NCBI RefSeq assembly: GCF_001676055.1
Contig: NZ_LZEX01000006.1
Span: 64,001-108,739 of the forward strand
Direction: 5' to 3'
DNA from: Morganella psychrotolerans
GTDB lineage: Bacteria > Pseudomonadota > Gammaproteobacteria > Enterobacterales > Enterobacteriaceae
DNA: 44,739 bases
The notes under the pieces are model-generated. The model was given only the letters and a program-made list of their open reading frames with translations. It ran no database searches and was not told the DNA's origin. A program made the position numbers and the translations under genes. Positions 1 through 9,753 of the stretch are shown here, in pieces; position 1 is the stretch's first letter; every line of letters begins with the position of its first letter.

Positions 1-1348
1 GTAAGAAGAATGTCACACCCAGCGCACGTCCGCGCGGAATAATCGTCACTTTATGGACAGGATCATGCTCCGGAACCAGGCGACCAATGATGGCGTGTCC
101 GGCTTCATGGTAAGCAGTAGAGGCTTTTTGCTCTTCAGTCATCACCATGGAGCGACGTTCAGCACCCATCATAATTTTATCTTTGGCTTTTTCGAATTCG
201 TTCATCGTCACCACACGCTTGTTACCGCGTGCCGCAAACAATGCCGCCTCGTTCACCAGGTTGGCAAGATCCGCACCTGAGAAGCCCGGTGTACCACGTG
301 CCAGTACTGACGGCTCAACATCCGGCGATAACGGAACACGACGCATGTGAACTTTCAGGATCTGCTCACGCCCGCGTACATCCGGCAGACCGACCACGAC
401 CTGACGGTCAAAACGGCCCGGACGCAGTAATGCAGGGTCAAGCACATCAGGACGGTTGGTTGCGGCAATAACGATAATACCTTCGTTACCTTCAAAACCA
501 TCCATCTCTACCAGCATCTGGTTCAGAGTCTGTTCACGTTCATCGTGACCTCCGCCCAGACCTGCTCCGCGCTGACGACCGACCGCATCTATTTCATCGA
601 TAAAGATGATACAAGGTGCGGTTTTTTTCGCCTGTTCAAACATGTCACGGACACGGGATGCACCCACGCCCACAAACATTTCAACGAAATCAGAGCCGGA
701 AATAGTAAAGAACGGTACTTTCGCTTCGCCGGCGATAGCTTTTGCCAGCAGCGTTTTACCGGTACCCGGAGGTCCCACCATCAGGATCCCTGTCGGAATT
801 TTACCACCGAGTTTCTGGAAGCGGCTTGGTTCGCGCAGGTATTCCACCAGCTCGCCCACTTCCTCTTTGGCTTCATCACAACCTGCCACATCTGCAAAAG
901 TGGTTTTCACCTGATCTTCTGTCAGCATGCGCGCCTTGCTTTTACCGAAGGACATCGCACCTTTTCCGCCACCGCCCTGCATCTGGCGCATGAAGAAAAT
1001 CCAGACACCAATTAACAGCAGCATCGGGAACCACGAAATGAAGATTGTGGTCAGAATCCCCGGTTCTTCAGGTGGTTCGCCCACTACGCTGACATTTTTG
1101 TTCAGCATGGTGTTCAGCAGTTGGTTATCCTGCATCGGCAAGTATGTGGTGTATTTTGAGCCGTCTTTTTTAGAGACGTTAAGATCACGATTGGAAATAC
1201 GAACTTCGCGCACCTGATCCTGTGCTAACTCAGTGATAAAGGTAGAGTAGTCCACCTTACGACTGTTTGAATCGCCTGGGCCAAAACTCTGAAACAGAGA
1301 CATCAGTACAACTGCGATGACCAGCCAGAGAATTAGGTTTTTCGCCAT
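1..1348 (-). CDS. ftsH: ATP-dependent zinc metalloprotease FtsH, C-terminal part outside window
   Basis: Membrane-anchored AAA+ protease that degrades short-lived and misassembled proteins such as LpxC and SecY. The start codon is at 1348 and the reading frame runs off the window edge, so 449 of roughly 645 residues are visible. I read two N-terminal membrane segments flanking a periplasmic domain, Walker A GPPGTGKT near residue 195, Walker B IIFIDEID, the second region of homology with arginine fingers ([11 protein letters not shown]), and the zinc-binding HEAGH at residues 414-418. It lies 57 bp downstream of rlmE on the same strand, the usual rlmE-ftsH operon. Its modulators hflK and hflC are also in this window. 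Confidence 0.97.
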   Translation of the reverse strand, partial: MAKNLILWLVIAVVLMSLFQSFGPGDSNSRKVDYSTFITELAQDQVREVRISNRDLNVSKKDGSKYTTYLPMQDNQLLNTMLNKNVSVVGEPPEEPGILTTIFISWFPMLLLIGVWIFFMRQMQGGGGKGAMSFGKSKARMLTEDQVKTTFADVAGCDEAKEEVGELVEYLREPSRFQKLGGKIPTGILMVGPPGTGKTLLAKAIAGEAKVPFFTISGSDFVEMFVGVGASRVRDMFEQAKKTAPCIIFIDEIDAVGRQRGAGLGGGHDEREQTLNQMLVEMDGFEGNEGIIVIAATNRPDVLDPALLRPGRFDRQVVVGLPDVRGREQILKVHMRRVPLSPDVEPSVLARGTPGFSGADLANLVNEAALFAARGNKRVVTMNEFEKAKDKIMMGAERRSMVMTEEQKASTAYHEAGHAIIGRLVPEHDPVHKVTIIPRGRALGVTFFL

Positions 1349-1405
1349 GTCACTCAAGGGATTAACCTCTTTTTACATCTGTGTTAACAAATAAAGCACA
1401 GGGTA

Positions 1406-2035
1406 CTACACTTTCCACCCTGTCGCTACAATGTATACTTCACGGGATCGGGCCCGCGAAGCATCGGGTTTACGGACTTTCACTTTGGTGAACAGGGAAC
1501 GAACATCCCGGAGGTATTGATCAAAGCCATCTCCCTGAAAGACTTTGATAATAAGACACCCCCCCGGTGCCAGAGCAGACCGGCACATATCAAGCGCCAG
1601 CTCAACCAGATACATCGCGCGCGGAATATCAACTGCAGGTGTTCCGCTCATATTTGGTGCCATATCTGACATCACAACCTGGACTTTTTTGTCACCAACG
1701 CGCCCCAGTAAAGCATTGAGCACGTTTTCATCACGAAAATCTCCCTGAAGGAAATCAACACCGACGATTGGATCCATCGGTAACAGGTCACAGGCAATTA
1801 CCCGCCCGGACTGACCTATGTGATTTACAGCATATTGTGACCAACCGCCGGGAGCGGCACCCAGATCCACAATAGTCATACCCGGTTTAAAAATATTGTC
1901 GCCCTGCTGAATCTCTTCGAGCTTAAACCAGGCACGAGAGCGAAGCCCCTTTTTTTGCGCCTGCAGGACATATTTATCACTAAAGTGTTCCTGCAACCAG
2001 CGACTGGAGCTTGCTGAACGTTTTTTATTGGCCAT
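1406..2035 (-). CDS. rlmE: 23S rRNA (uridine-2'-O)-methyltransferase RlmE (FtsJ/RrmJ)
   Basis: Methylates the 2'-O of U2552 in the A-loop of 23S rRNA using S-adenosylmethionine, a late step in 50S assembly. The 209-residue length equals that of E. coli RlmE. The SAM-binding motif [12 protein letters not shown] is present, as are residues of the K-D-K-E catalytic tetrad: the Lys in FKLEE, the Asp in VMSDMAPN, the Lys in IIKVFQG and the Glu in SREVYIV. It is followed by ftsH. In E. coli this pair is heat-shock induced, but I did not see a convincing sigma-32 promoter in the 160 bp upstream. Confidence 0.97.
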   Translation of the reverse strand: MANKKRSASSSRWLQEHFSDKYVLQAQKKGLRSRAWFKLEEIQQGDNIFKPGMTIVDLGAAPGGWSQYAVNHIGQSGRVIACDLLPMDPIVGVDFLQGDFRDENVLNALLGRVGDKKVQVVMSDMAPNMSGTPAVDIPRAMYLVELALDMCRSALAPGGCLIIKVFQGDGFDQYLRDVRSLFTKVKVRKPDASRARSREVYIVATGWKV

Positions 2036-2194
2036 TGTGATTTCCGACTAACCTGTTATTTCTGACTCAGTTTTTTCGCTTAACGATACGTAAAGTGCGA
2101 TTACCGCGGATAATACCTCTCACCTAATGATGGTGATAAGCATGATATGGCGGTAGAATACACCGTTTTCAATAGTTATTAAGTAAAAAAAACA

Positions 2195-2488
2195 ATGAAC
2201 CTCACTAAAAAGCAAGTCCAGCACCTGAAAGCGCTCGCGCATCATTTAAACCCGGTTGTCATGATTGGCAACAACGGACTTACTGAAGGCGTTCTCGCAG
2301 AAACTGAAGTCGCTCTTACGCATCATGAGCTTATCAAAGTTAAAATCGCGGGCGAAGACCGCGAAATGAAAGCATTGATCGCTGATGCGATTGTGCGCGA
2401 GACCCGTGCGTACAATGTGCAAATTATCGGTAAGATCCTGGTACTGTATCGTCCGTCAGAAGCACGGAAGATCATTCTACCTAAATGA
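2195..2488 (+). CDS. yhbY: Ribosome-assembly RNA-binding protein YhbY (CRM domain)
   Basis: Small single-domain CRM protein that associates with pre-50S particles. The 97 residues match the family length. The N-terminal helix LTKKQVQHLKALAHHLNPV and the conserved GxxG RNA-binding loop (MIGNNGLTEG) are visible, and the C-terminus is the typical LYRPSEARKIILP. It is transcribed divergently from rlmE, as in other Enterobacterales, and ends at a strong bidirectional terminator shared with greA. Confidence 0.95.
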   Translation: MNLTKKQVQHLKALAHHLNPVVMIGNNGLTEGVLAETEVALTHHELIKVKIAGEDREMKALIADAIVRETRAYNVQIIGKILVLYRPSEARKIILPK

Positions 2489-2510
2489 TAATTGCATATT
2501 TATAAAAAAA

Positions 2511-2555
2511 TGCCACCAACAGAAGATTTCTGATTTTATCATCTTGTTGGTGGCA
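2511..2555. terminator. Bidirectional terminator between yhbY and greA
   Basis: Perfect 11-bp arms, TGCCACCAACA at 2511-2521 and its complement at 2545-2555, are flanked by an A-run on the left and CCTTTTT on the right. It can therefore stop yhbY on the plus strand and greA on the minus strand. Confidence 0.85.
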
Positions 2556-2682
2556 TTCCTTTTTACGTTTTCTGAAATGTAAAGTTCAGTAAAAAAGCAC
2601 CTGAGTGTCTTTTTTGCATGAAATATCCATATTATGAAATATCGCTCCTGCAACCGTCATCCGGCATGCTGAACAACAAGAC

Positions 2683-3159
2683 TTACAGATATTCCACATT
2701 AAGAACTTCAAACTCAACTTCACCGCCCGGCGTCTGAATAACGACAGCATCATCGACTTCTTTACCAATCAGCCCGCGGGCAATCGGTGAGTTGACTGAG
2801 AGCAGATTCGATTTGATATCCGCTTCATCATCACCCACGATACGGTAAGTCAGTTCTTCATCCGTGGTGACATTCAGTACAGTGACTGTGGCACCAAAAA
2901 TAATCCGGCCGTTATTAGTAATTTTTGTGACATCGATCACCTGCACGTTGGAGAGTTTTCCTTCAATCTCCTGAATGCGGCCTTCACAAAAACCCTGTTG
3001 TTCACGGGCAGCATGGTATTCTGCATTTTCTTTCAGATCACCGTGTGCGCGGGCTTCCGCGATATCGGCGATAATTTTCGGACGGCGCTCATTTTTCAGA
3101 AATTCTAATTCTTCACGCAGTTGGTCTGCGCCGCGGACCGTCATAGGGACTTGTTTCAT
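2683..3159 (-). CDS. greA: Transcription elongation factor GreA
   Basis: Binds the RNA polymerase secondary channel and stimulates cleavage of backtracked transcripts. The 158-residue length equals E. coli GreA. The N-terminal coiled coil includes the tip region [19 protein letters not shown], which holds the acidic catalytic residues D and E. The C-terminal FKBP-like domain ends in [11 protein letters not shown]. It is convergent with yhbY and divergent from dacB, the usual Enterobacterales setting. The 297 bp to dacB carry both promoters and I see no gene there. Confidence 0.97.
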   Translation of the reverse strand: MKQVPMTVRGADQLREELEFLKNERRPKIIADIAEARAHGDLKENAEYHAAREQQGFCEGRIQEIEGKLSNVQVIDVTKITNNGRIIFGATVTVLNVTTDEELTYRIVGDDEADIKSNLLSVNSPIARGLIGKEVDDAVVIQTPGGEVEFEVLNVEYL

Positions 3160-3456
3160 TCTCTACCTCTGAATCATTCCTAAGTAATATTCATATCATC
3201 CTGATTAAACGATAACAGTACCTTATGCGCCATGTGTGGCACACTACTATTAAGTAAAACCGTGTAAATTTGCGCTGATACTGTCATCATAATACGGACA
3301 TCATCAGCACTGTAACGCGTTATCTGCGCGGGCTGTACTGAAATCCTTACCCGGCATTCTATCCCGGTGTGCTGTGTCGGTCATCGTTTACTTTTACCGG
3401 CCCGGGGCTTTAGTATAACGGCTTCTCAACCCGGATTGTGATGGATAGGTCGCTCA

Positions 3457-4899
3457 ATGAACTTTTTTACCCGGACCGCTTATGCGATGGGATTGTCTGT
3501 ATTACTTGCCGGTAACGCGCCGGCCACCCCGGTTGAACAATATACCCAATATCTGCCGGCGGGTACAAACCTGGCCCTGATCGCGCAGCGGGTAGGTGAT
3601 TCACAACCTATTGTTGAGTATCAGGGCCAGCAAATGGCAATGCCTGCCAGCACCCAAAAAGTGGTAACCGCCCTTGCTGCCCTTCTGCAACTGGGGCCGG
3701 ACTTTCGTTTTATTACGACTCTGGAAACCAAAGGACAGCTGAACGGCAATACATTACAAGGGGATTTAATCGCCCGTTTTACCGGGGACCCGACACTGAC
3801 CCGCCAGCAGATCCGCAATATGGCCAATGAGCTGCGTAAAGCAGGTGTACAGGCTATTCAGGGCGATCTGGTGATTGATATCTCCGCGTACGCCAGCCAC
3901 GATAAAGCGCCGGGCTGGGTGTGGAATGACCTGACACAATGCTTCAGCGCCCCGCCTGGCGCGGCAATTATTGACCGCAACTGCTTTTCAGTCACACTCT
4001 ATCCCGGCGCAAATCCCGGCGATATCGCGACTATCCGCACAGCAAGTTACTATCCTGTCACCATGTTCAGTGAAGTGAAAACGCTGGAGCGCGGCTCTGC
4101 TGAGGCCCGTTTTTGTGAGCTGGATGTCGTGCCGGGCGAACTGAACCGCTATACCGTCACCGGCTGTATGAATCAGCGCAGTGAGCCTCTGCCGCTGGCC
4201 TTTGGTGTACAAAACGGCGCAAGCTATGCCGGGGCAATAGTAAAAAATGAGCTGATACAGGCGGGGATCACACTAAACGGCAACGTCCGCCGTCAGACGC
4301 ACCCGGATCAACCGGGTACTGTGCTGGCACAGGCACAATCTGTGCCGCTGCATGACCTGCTGACAAAAATGCTGAAAAAATCCGATAACATGATTGCCGA
4401 CGAAGTTTTCCGGACAATCGGCCGCAGTTATTATGGTGTGCCGGGTACCTGGCGCTCAGGTCAGGAGGCTGTACGCCATATCCTGAAAGAGAAAGCCGGG
4501 ATCGATATGGGCAATACAGTAATGGTTGATGGCTCCGGATTATCGCGCCATAACCTGATAACACCGGCAACTATGATGGATGCGCTGCAATTTATCGCCA
4601 AACATGATGATCAGCTGCAATTTATCAAAATGCTTCCGCTGTCAGGTTATGACGGAACGCTGCAATACCGGGGCGGTCTGACAGAAGCAGGGGTAAACGG
4701 CAAACTTTCTGCCAAAACAGGCTCCTTACAGGGGGTTTATAATCTGGCCGGGTTCCTGACTACCGCCAGCGGGCAGCGTATCGCATTCGTGCAATTTATC
4801 TCTGCTTATGCCGTTCCGCCTGCTCAGCAGCGCAGTCGTCGTGTACCACTGGTCCGGTTTGAAGGTCATTTATATAAAGATCTCTACCGTAACTATTAA
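3457..4899 (+). CDS. dacB: D-alanyl-D-alanine carboxypeptidase/endopeptidase PBP4 (DacB)
   Basis: Periplasmic class C low-molecular-weight penicillin-binding protein that trims and cleaves peptidoglycan cross-links. It has 480 residues against about 477 in E. coli. An N-terminal signal peptide (residues about 1-24, cleaved near ATP) is followed by the three active-site motifs: S65-T-Q-K68, S309-D-N and K420-T-G. The large insertion domains characteristic of PBP4 lie between the first two motifs. It is divergent from greA. An 8-bp hairpin sits just downstream. Confidence 0.96.
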   Translation: MNFFTRTAYAMGLSVLLAGNAPATPVEQYTQYLPAGTNLALIAQRVGDSQPIVEYQGQQMAMPASTQKVVTALAALLQLGPDFRFITTLETKGQLNGNTLQGDLIARFTGDPTLTRQQIRNMANELRKAGVQAIQGDLVIDISAYASHDKAPGWVWNDLTQCFSAPPGAAIIDRNCFSVTLYPGANPGDIATIRTASYYPVTMFSEVKTLERGSAEARFCELDVVPGELNRYTVTGCMNQRSEPLPLAFGVQNGASYAGAIVKNELIQAGITLNGNVRRQTHPDQPGTVLAQAQSVPLHDLLTKMLKKSDNMIADEVFRTIGRSYYGVPGTWRSGQEAVRHILKEKAGIDMGNTVMVDGSGLSRHNLITPATMMDALQFIAKHDDQLQFIKMLPLSGYDGTLQYRGGLTEAGVNGKLSAKTGSLQGVYNLAGFLTTASGQRIAFVQFISAYAVPPAQQRSRRVPLVRFEGHLYKDLYRNY

Positions 4900-4917
4900 T
4901 CCCGGCCTGCATATAAT

Positions 4918-4945
4918 AAGTCTCCTTCTATTATCAGGGAGACTT
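4918..4945 (+). terminator. Possible terminator hairpin after dacB
   Basis: Arms AAGTCTCC and GGAGACTT are perfectly complementary, with a 12-nt loop, 19 bp after the dacB stop codon. There is no clean U-tract, so termination is uncertain. Confidence 0.4.
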
Positions 4946-5075
4946 AATACTGATACGATTGAATCGTAACTTATCGTGTTGTGCATATCACTCTGCAGAT
5001 AATGTACTGAAAAGCAGAAAAGACGGAACGTTATACGTAGTTGATTTATCAATGCAACTCATTGACAAATCACTA

Positions 5076-5158
5076 TATACCCAACGTCATTCAAGATGCA
5101 GGAAGGCGGCTGGCCGCGTTCCGCCAACACACCTGCAGTTTGAATGAATAAGGGTATA
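5076..5158 (+). repeat. Palindromic interspersed repeat, copy A
   Basis: An 83-bp imperfect palindrome beginning TATACCC and ending GGGTATA. The half-sites are GTCATTCAAGATGCAG and CCTGCAGTTTGAATGAATAAG around a variable GC-rich centre. The same half-sites recur at 25081-25141 in the opposite orientation and, more decayed, at 5480-5530 and 25933-25979. It looks like a small non-coding interspersed repeat of the kind common in Enterobacterales. Confidence 0.8.
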
Positions 5159-5325
5159 ATAATATATTTATTAATATAACCGGATGCCTGATAACAGTAA
5201 TTATATTAATAGTATGTTTAAACGATATAAAAAATAAACTTTAATTATATGATTAAATCAAGTAATGGTTTAATGCGAAATCAATATATAAAAATAAATT
5301 AATCTCTGAATAATTAACTGTCAGA

Positions 5326-5340
5326 GGATAATCATTATCC
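5326..5340. promoter_or_regulatory. Fur-box-like perfect palindrome
   Basis: GGATAATCATTATCC is a perfect 7-1-7 inverted repeat that fits the Fur half-site core GATAAT/ATTATC. It lies about 20 bp upstream of TATAAA at 5360-5365. No protein gene follows in either direction before obgE or dacB. Binding by Fur is inferred from sequence alone. Confidence 0.5.
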
Positions 5341-5359
5341 GTAATTACGTGACTTTATG

Positions 5360-5430
5360 TATAAAATATCGGCAGATGCTATTTTCAATAAACGAATTAT
5401 ACCGGTTTTATCATGTGAAGTAGCATGCTG
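5360..5430 (+). ncRNA. Candidate Fur-controlled small RNA start region (speculative)
   Basis: A -10-like TATAAAAT at 5360-5367 is followed, at the distance expected for a transcription start, by an imperfect stem. CAG-ATGCTA-TT-TTCA (5373-5387) pairs with TGAA-G-TAGCAT-G-CTG (5416-5430) around a loop of about 28 nt. The end of the transcript is unclear because I see no strong U-tract terminator before 5480. It does not resemble RyhB in sequence. Treat it as a hypothesis. Confidence 0.25.
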
Positions 5431-5479
5431 AAAATTCGCCTTTTAGGAAATTAAAACATCCTCACTTTTCTGATTATTA

Positions 5480-5530
5480 TATACCCGCCGTCATTCAGGA
5501 TGCAGCCGGCGAACCTGCAACAAGGATATA
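5480..5530 (+). repeat. Palindromic interspersed repeat, copy B (degenerate)
   Basis: Begins TATACCC, then GTCATTCAGGATGCAG, a short centre with AACCTGCAA, and ends GGATATA. It matches copy A at 5076 with the right half shortened. Copies A and B are in direct orientation and frame the Fur-like site and hairpin. Confidence 0.65.
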
Positions 5531-5566
5531 AGTAAAAATACGTTGCCAATGGTTTTATCCGGACAT

Positions 5567-5594
5567 AAAAAAACCCGGGGCATCAGCACCGGGC
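5567..5594 (-). terminator. Rho-independent terminator of obgE
   Basis: On the minus strand, the GC-rich hairpin GCCCGG...CCGGG is followed by TTTTTTT, starting about 19 bp after the obgE stop codon. Confidence 0.85.
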
Positions 5595-5612
5595 TTCTTA
5601 TCACTCAGGACA

Positions 5613-7189
<1,577 letters not shown>

Positions 7190-7196
7190 CTAATTC

Positions 7197-7505
7197 TTAA
7201 GCGATACCGGTGATTTTAACATCAGTGAACCACTGACGGTGGCCCTGCTGTTTCCGGCTGTGTTTACGACGACGGAATTTAACGATTTTAATTTTATCGC
7301 CACGACCGTGTGTAACCACTTCAGCTTTGATTGTAACACCTTCAACGACTGGAGCGCCGATCTTGATGTCTTCACCATTTGCAATCATCAGAACCTGGTC
7401 AAACTCAACAGTTTCACCTGTTGCGATGTCCAGCTTTTCCAAGCGAACGATTTGACCTTCGCTGACCCGGTGTTGTTTACCACCACTTTGGAAAACCGCG
7501 TACAT
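7197..7505 (-). CDS. rplU: 50S ribosomal protein L21
   Basis: Binds 23S rRNA in the large subunit. I chose the start [14 protein letters not shown] at 7505, which gives 102 residues (E. coli 103) and places a GGAG ribosome binding site correctly. A longer frame up to 7532 would add nine residues that L21 does not have. The C-terminus [20 protein letters not shown] is characteristic. It is the first gene of rplU-rpmA, preceded by a clear sigma-70 promoter at 7581-7609. Confidence 0.97.
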   Translation of the reverse strand: MYAVFQSGGKQHRVSEGQIVRLEKLDIATGETVEFDQVLMIANGEDIKIGAPVVEGVTIKAEVVTHGRGDKIKIVKFRRRKHSRKQQGHRQWFTDVKITGIA

Positions 7506-7580
7506 ATAAACTCCGCTTTCCGCACACCCCATAAATTTGATTCTGAGAGTGCACTATAAAATTATTCACATAGGGCGCGG

Positions 7581-7609
7581 ATTTTACGCAAAAACGCTGC
7601 TAATGACAA
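7581..7609 (-). promoter_or_regulatory. Sigma-70 promoter of rplU-rpmA
   Basis: On the minus strand, TTGTCA (-35) and TAAAAT (-10) are separated by exactly 17 bp. A GC-rich discriminator, CCGCGCC, follows, typical of stringently controlled ribosomal protein promoters. Confidence 0.75.
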
Positions 7610-7765
7610 GAGCTGAAACCGATCTAATAGTAAAAAAAACGTCACTTTGCAGATAGCCGTTTATTTGAAACTTTTTTACAGTACAATCATGAAGAGCAAA
7701 AAACACTGCTATCATAAACCATTACCTTTGATCGGGATGTCAAAAACAAGGTTAAAGCCAGTAAC

Positions 7766-8737
7766 ATGAACTCAGAACAAATAATCGCGCTGACTGCTGA
7801 TGATATGACTGCAGTCAATCAAAAGATTCAAAAACAGTTAACCTCAGATGTATCACTTATCAACCAGCTGGGTTATTACATTATCAGCGGCGGAGGGAAA
7901 AGGATCCGCCCGATGATCGCGGTACTGACCGGCAGGGCTCTGGGATACACAGGTGACAAACATATTCAGGTCGCTGCATTGATCGAGTTCATCCATACTG
8001 CAACACTGCTTCATGATGATGTGGTGGATGAATCAGATATGCGCCGCGGTAAACAGACTGCCAATGAAGTGTTCGGCAACGCCGCAAGTGTACTTGTCGG
8101 TGATTTTATCTATACACGATCGTTTCAGATGATGACGGATCTCGATTCCATGCGGGTCCTGAAACTGATGGCTGAAGCCACAAACGTGATCGCGGAAGGT
8201 GAAGTGCTGCAACTGATGAACTGCAATAATCCGGAGATAAGCGAAGCGGACTACATGCAGGTTATCTACAGTAAAACGGCCCGTTTGTTTGAAGCCGCGT
8301 CACAATCTGCCGCGATCCTGGCCGGTGCCACACCGGAACAGGAAATTGCCCTTCAGAATTACGGCCGCTATCTCGGCACCGCATTTCAGCTGATTGATGA
8401 TGTGCTGGATTATGATGCAGATAATACGACTCTCGGTAAAAATACCGGTGATGATCTGGATGAGGGCAAGCCCACACTTCCGCTGCTTCATGCCATGCAT
8501 AACGGCACACCGGAAGAGTCTGCACTCATCCGTCAGGCCATTGAGCAGGGTAACGGGCGTCATCTGCTGGAGTCAGTTCTCTCCACAATGAAACGCTGCG
8601 GCTCCCTGACATATACCTATAACCGGGCTGAAGAAGAGGCTGACAAAGCTATTGCTGCGTTATCCTTACTGCCGGATTCACCTTATAAAGCCGCACTGGC
8701 AGGCCTTGCACATATCGCAGTACGTCGCTCCGCCTGA
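7766..8737 (+). CDS. ispB: Octaprenyl diphosphate synthase IspB
   Basis: Trans-prenyltransferase that extends farnesyl diphosphate with isopentenyl diphosphate to make the side chain of ubiquinone and menaquinone. It has 323 residues, as in E. coli. The first aspartate-rich motif LLHDDVVDESDMRRG and the second FQLIDDVLDYDAD are intact, as is the GGGKRIRP substrate-binding segment. It is divergent from rplU, the standard arrangement, and ends at a strong hairpin shared with the convergent regulator gene. Confidence 0.97.
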   Translation: MNSEQIIALTADDMTAVNQKIQKQLTSDVSLINQLGYYIISGGGKRIRPMIAVLTGRALGYTGDKHIQVAALIEFIHTATLLHDDVVDESDMRRGKQTANEVFGNAASVLVGDFIYTRSFQMMTDLDSMRVLKLMAEATNVIAEGEVLQLMNCNNPEISEADYMQVIYSKTARLFEAASQSAAILAGATPEQEIALQNYGRYLGTAFQLIDDVLDYDADNTTLGKNTGDDLDEGKPTLPLLHAMHNGTPEESALIRQAIEQGNGRHLLESVLSTMKRCGSLTYTYNRAEEEADKAIAALSLLPDSPYKAALAGLAHIAVRRSA

Positions 8738-8745
8738 CCATAAGC

Positions 8746-8773
8746 AAACGGGATCCTGATAAGGATCCCGTTT
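8746..8773. terminator. Bidirectional terminator after ispB
   Basis: Perfect 11-bp arms, AAACGGGATCC and GGATCCCGTTT, have a 6-nt loop and a T-run on the right side. The hairpin serves ispB, and it reaches close to the stop codon of the convergent gene at 8776. Confidence 0.8.
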
Positions 8774-8775
8774 TA

Positions 8776-9168
8776 CTATTCCGGCTTTTCGTCCTGCTCC
8801 CGGATCCCCGGAAGATGAAGCTCATGTGCATTGAGATGCTGGATCAACTGAGCCAGTCCTTCCCGCAGGATAAATGTTACAATTTTCTCCCGCTCCTCGC
8901 GGGTTAGTTGATAATACGCTTCCACCCATATCAGAAACGCATCCTGTCGCTTCGCCTGGTAACTTGCGCTGTTATCACATGCATGCAAAATTGCCTGAAC
9001 TTCATCCGGCAGGCTATCCAGGCTGTATTCAACCGCTTTACCCTGCACGCCGCGTTTACGCCGCTGATGCCAGCCTTCCCGTCTCGCCATCAGGTTGACA
9101 CCTTGAGGAGATGATGGCAAGCCCGCCAAACCAACCAATTCCTTCGCGGAATACCATTCTTTTTTCAT
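8776..9168 (-). CDS. Mu-repressor/MuA-type DNA-binding regulator (YfeC-like)
   Basis: A 130-residue protein. Residues about 3-60 form a Mu-type winged-helix DNA-binding domain: WYSAKELVGLAGLPSS, then QGVNLMARREGW, RKRGVQGKAVEY and SLPDEVQ. This pattern is shared by the N-termini of phage Mu repressor and MuA transposase and by E. coli YfeC/YfeD. The C-terminal 65 residues are helical and resemble a repressor tail more than a transposase. No catalytic transposase domain is present. It is convergent with ispB and divergent from the Ner-like sfsB. Its targets are unknown. It probably regulates its own upstream region. Confidence 0.8.
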   Translation of the reverse strand: MKKEWYSAKELVGLAGLPSSPQGVNLMARREGWHQRRKRGVQGKAVEYSLDSLPDEVQAILHACDNSASYQAKRQDAFLIWVEAYYQLTREEREKIVTFILREGLAQLIQHLNAHELHLPGIREQDEKPE

Positions 9169-9394
9169 CTTTTCTCCTGCAACCCATTTTCAGCAAAAAA
9201 ATTTGGCTTTCTAAGTTTTAAAACGTAGTCGGCTCGCCAAGTACTTTCCCAAAAATGACAAATGCGTTAATTACATTGAATTTTTTAACAGTTTCTGGAT
9301 AAACACCAAATTATTCGACATTATTTGACAAACGCAAGGATAAAACATCACCTTTTTATGAATAGTCGGCATTTTTTAACCTAAACATGGTTAA

Positions 9395-9493
9395 TCATTC
9401 ATGTAATGAAAATAGATCAGAAAATGATACCCGACCCGGTGTCCTCTCTGACGCATCATGCCCGATAACAGGTAAAAATCTCTTTCGTTTCAT
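9395..9493 (-). CDS. Possible small protein of 32 residues, function unknown
   Basis: ATG at 9493 is preceded by a strong ribosome binding site, TAAGGAGC, with a 6-nt spacer. The product starts with a basic MKRKRFLPVIG, then a polar middle (HDASERTPGRV) and ends SFSDLFSLHE. There is no membrane segment or recognisable family. The frame stays open upstream to a TTG at 9598, but that start lacks a ribosome binding site. The evidence is the ribosome binding site only, so this is tentative. Confidence 0.3.
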   Translation of the reverse strand: MKRKRFLPVIGHDASERTPGRVSFSDLFSLHE

Positions 9494-9608
9494 CAACAAG
9501 CTCCTTATGTTAAGTAAGTAAATATGCTTACCGCGGCCATTTCCTTTGTGCTGCCTACACATTTTCATTCTGTTTCTTAATTCTGTAACAGAGTTCAAAA
9601 AAGATATT

Positions 9609-9664
9609 TTTAAGAAAAAATTTAAGAAAATATTTAGAAAAATAATGGTATTTTATTTTCTTAA
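9609..9664. repeat. Operator-like array: three tandem 12-bp repeats plus inverted copy
   Basis: TTTAAGAAAAAA (9609-9620), TTTAAGAAAATA (9621-9632) and TTTAGAAAAATA (9633-9644) lie head to tail. TATTTTCTTAA at 9654-9664 is the exact reverse complement of the last 11 bases of the second unit. The array ends 90 bp before the sfsB start codon. It is a plausible binding site for either flanking regulator. Confidence 0.55.
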
Positions 9665-9753
9665 TAACGAATTTGGTTCACCTTTAATGTGATAGCGACC
9701 CGTTATTTATACCACTAACACGACATTAATCTAAAATAAAAAGGACTCAATAT

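Larger units (their letters stand above)
4900..5612. other. Gene-free AT-rich interval between dacB and obgE
   Basis: No reading frame in these 713 bp looks like a real protein. The interval holds, in order, a hairpin after dacB, a palindromic repeat (5076-5158), an AT-rich stretch, a Fur-like palindrome (5326-5340), a -10-like hexamer, a large imperfect hairpin (5373-5430), a second shorter repeat copy (5480-5530) and the obgE terminator (5567-5594). Part 2 discusses the middle as a possible small RNA gene. Confidence 0.6.
9169..9753. other. AT-rich regulatory interval between two Mu-like regulators
   Basis: 585 bp between the divergent Mu-repressor-like gene and sfsB. It contains a possible 32-residue ORF (9395-9493, minus) and, at 9609-9664, three tandem 12-bp repeats with one inverted copy. 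I could not assign a confident -35/-10 pair to either regulator. By eye I found no IHF consensus. Confidence 0.6.

Noticed and set aside
9395-9598. 67-residue version of the small frame in the sfsB upstream region
   Set aside because: Its TTG start has no ribosome binding site, while the internal ATG at 9493 has a good one.
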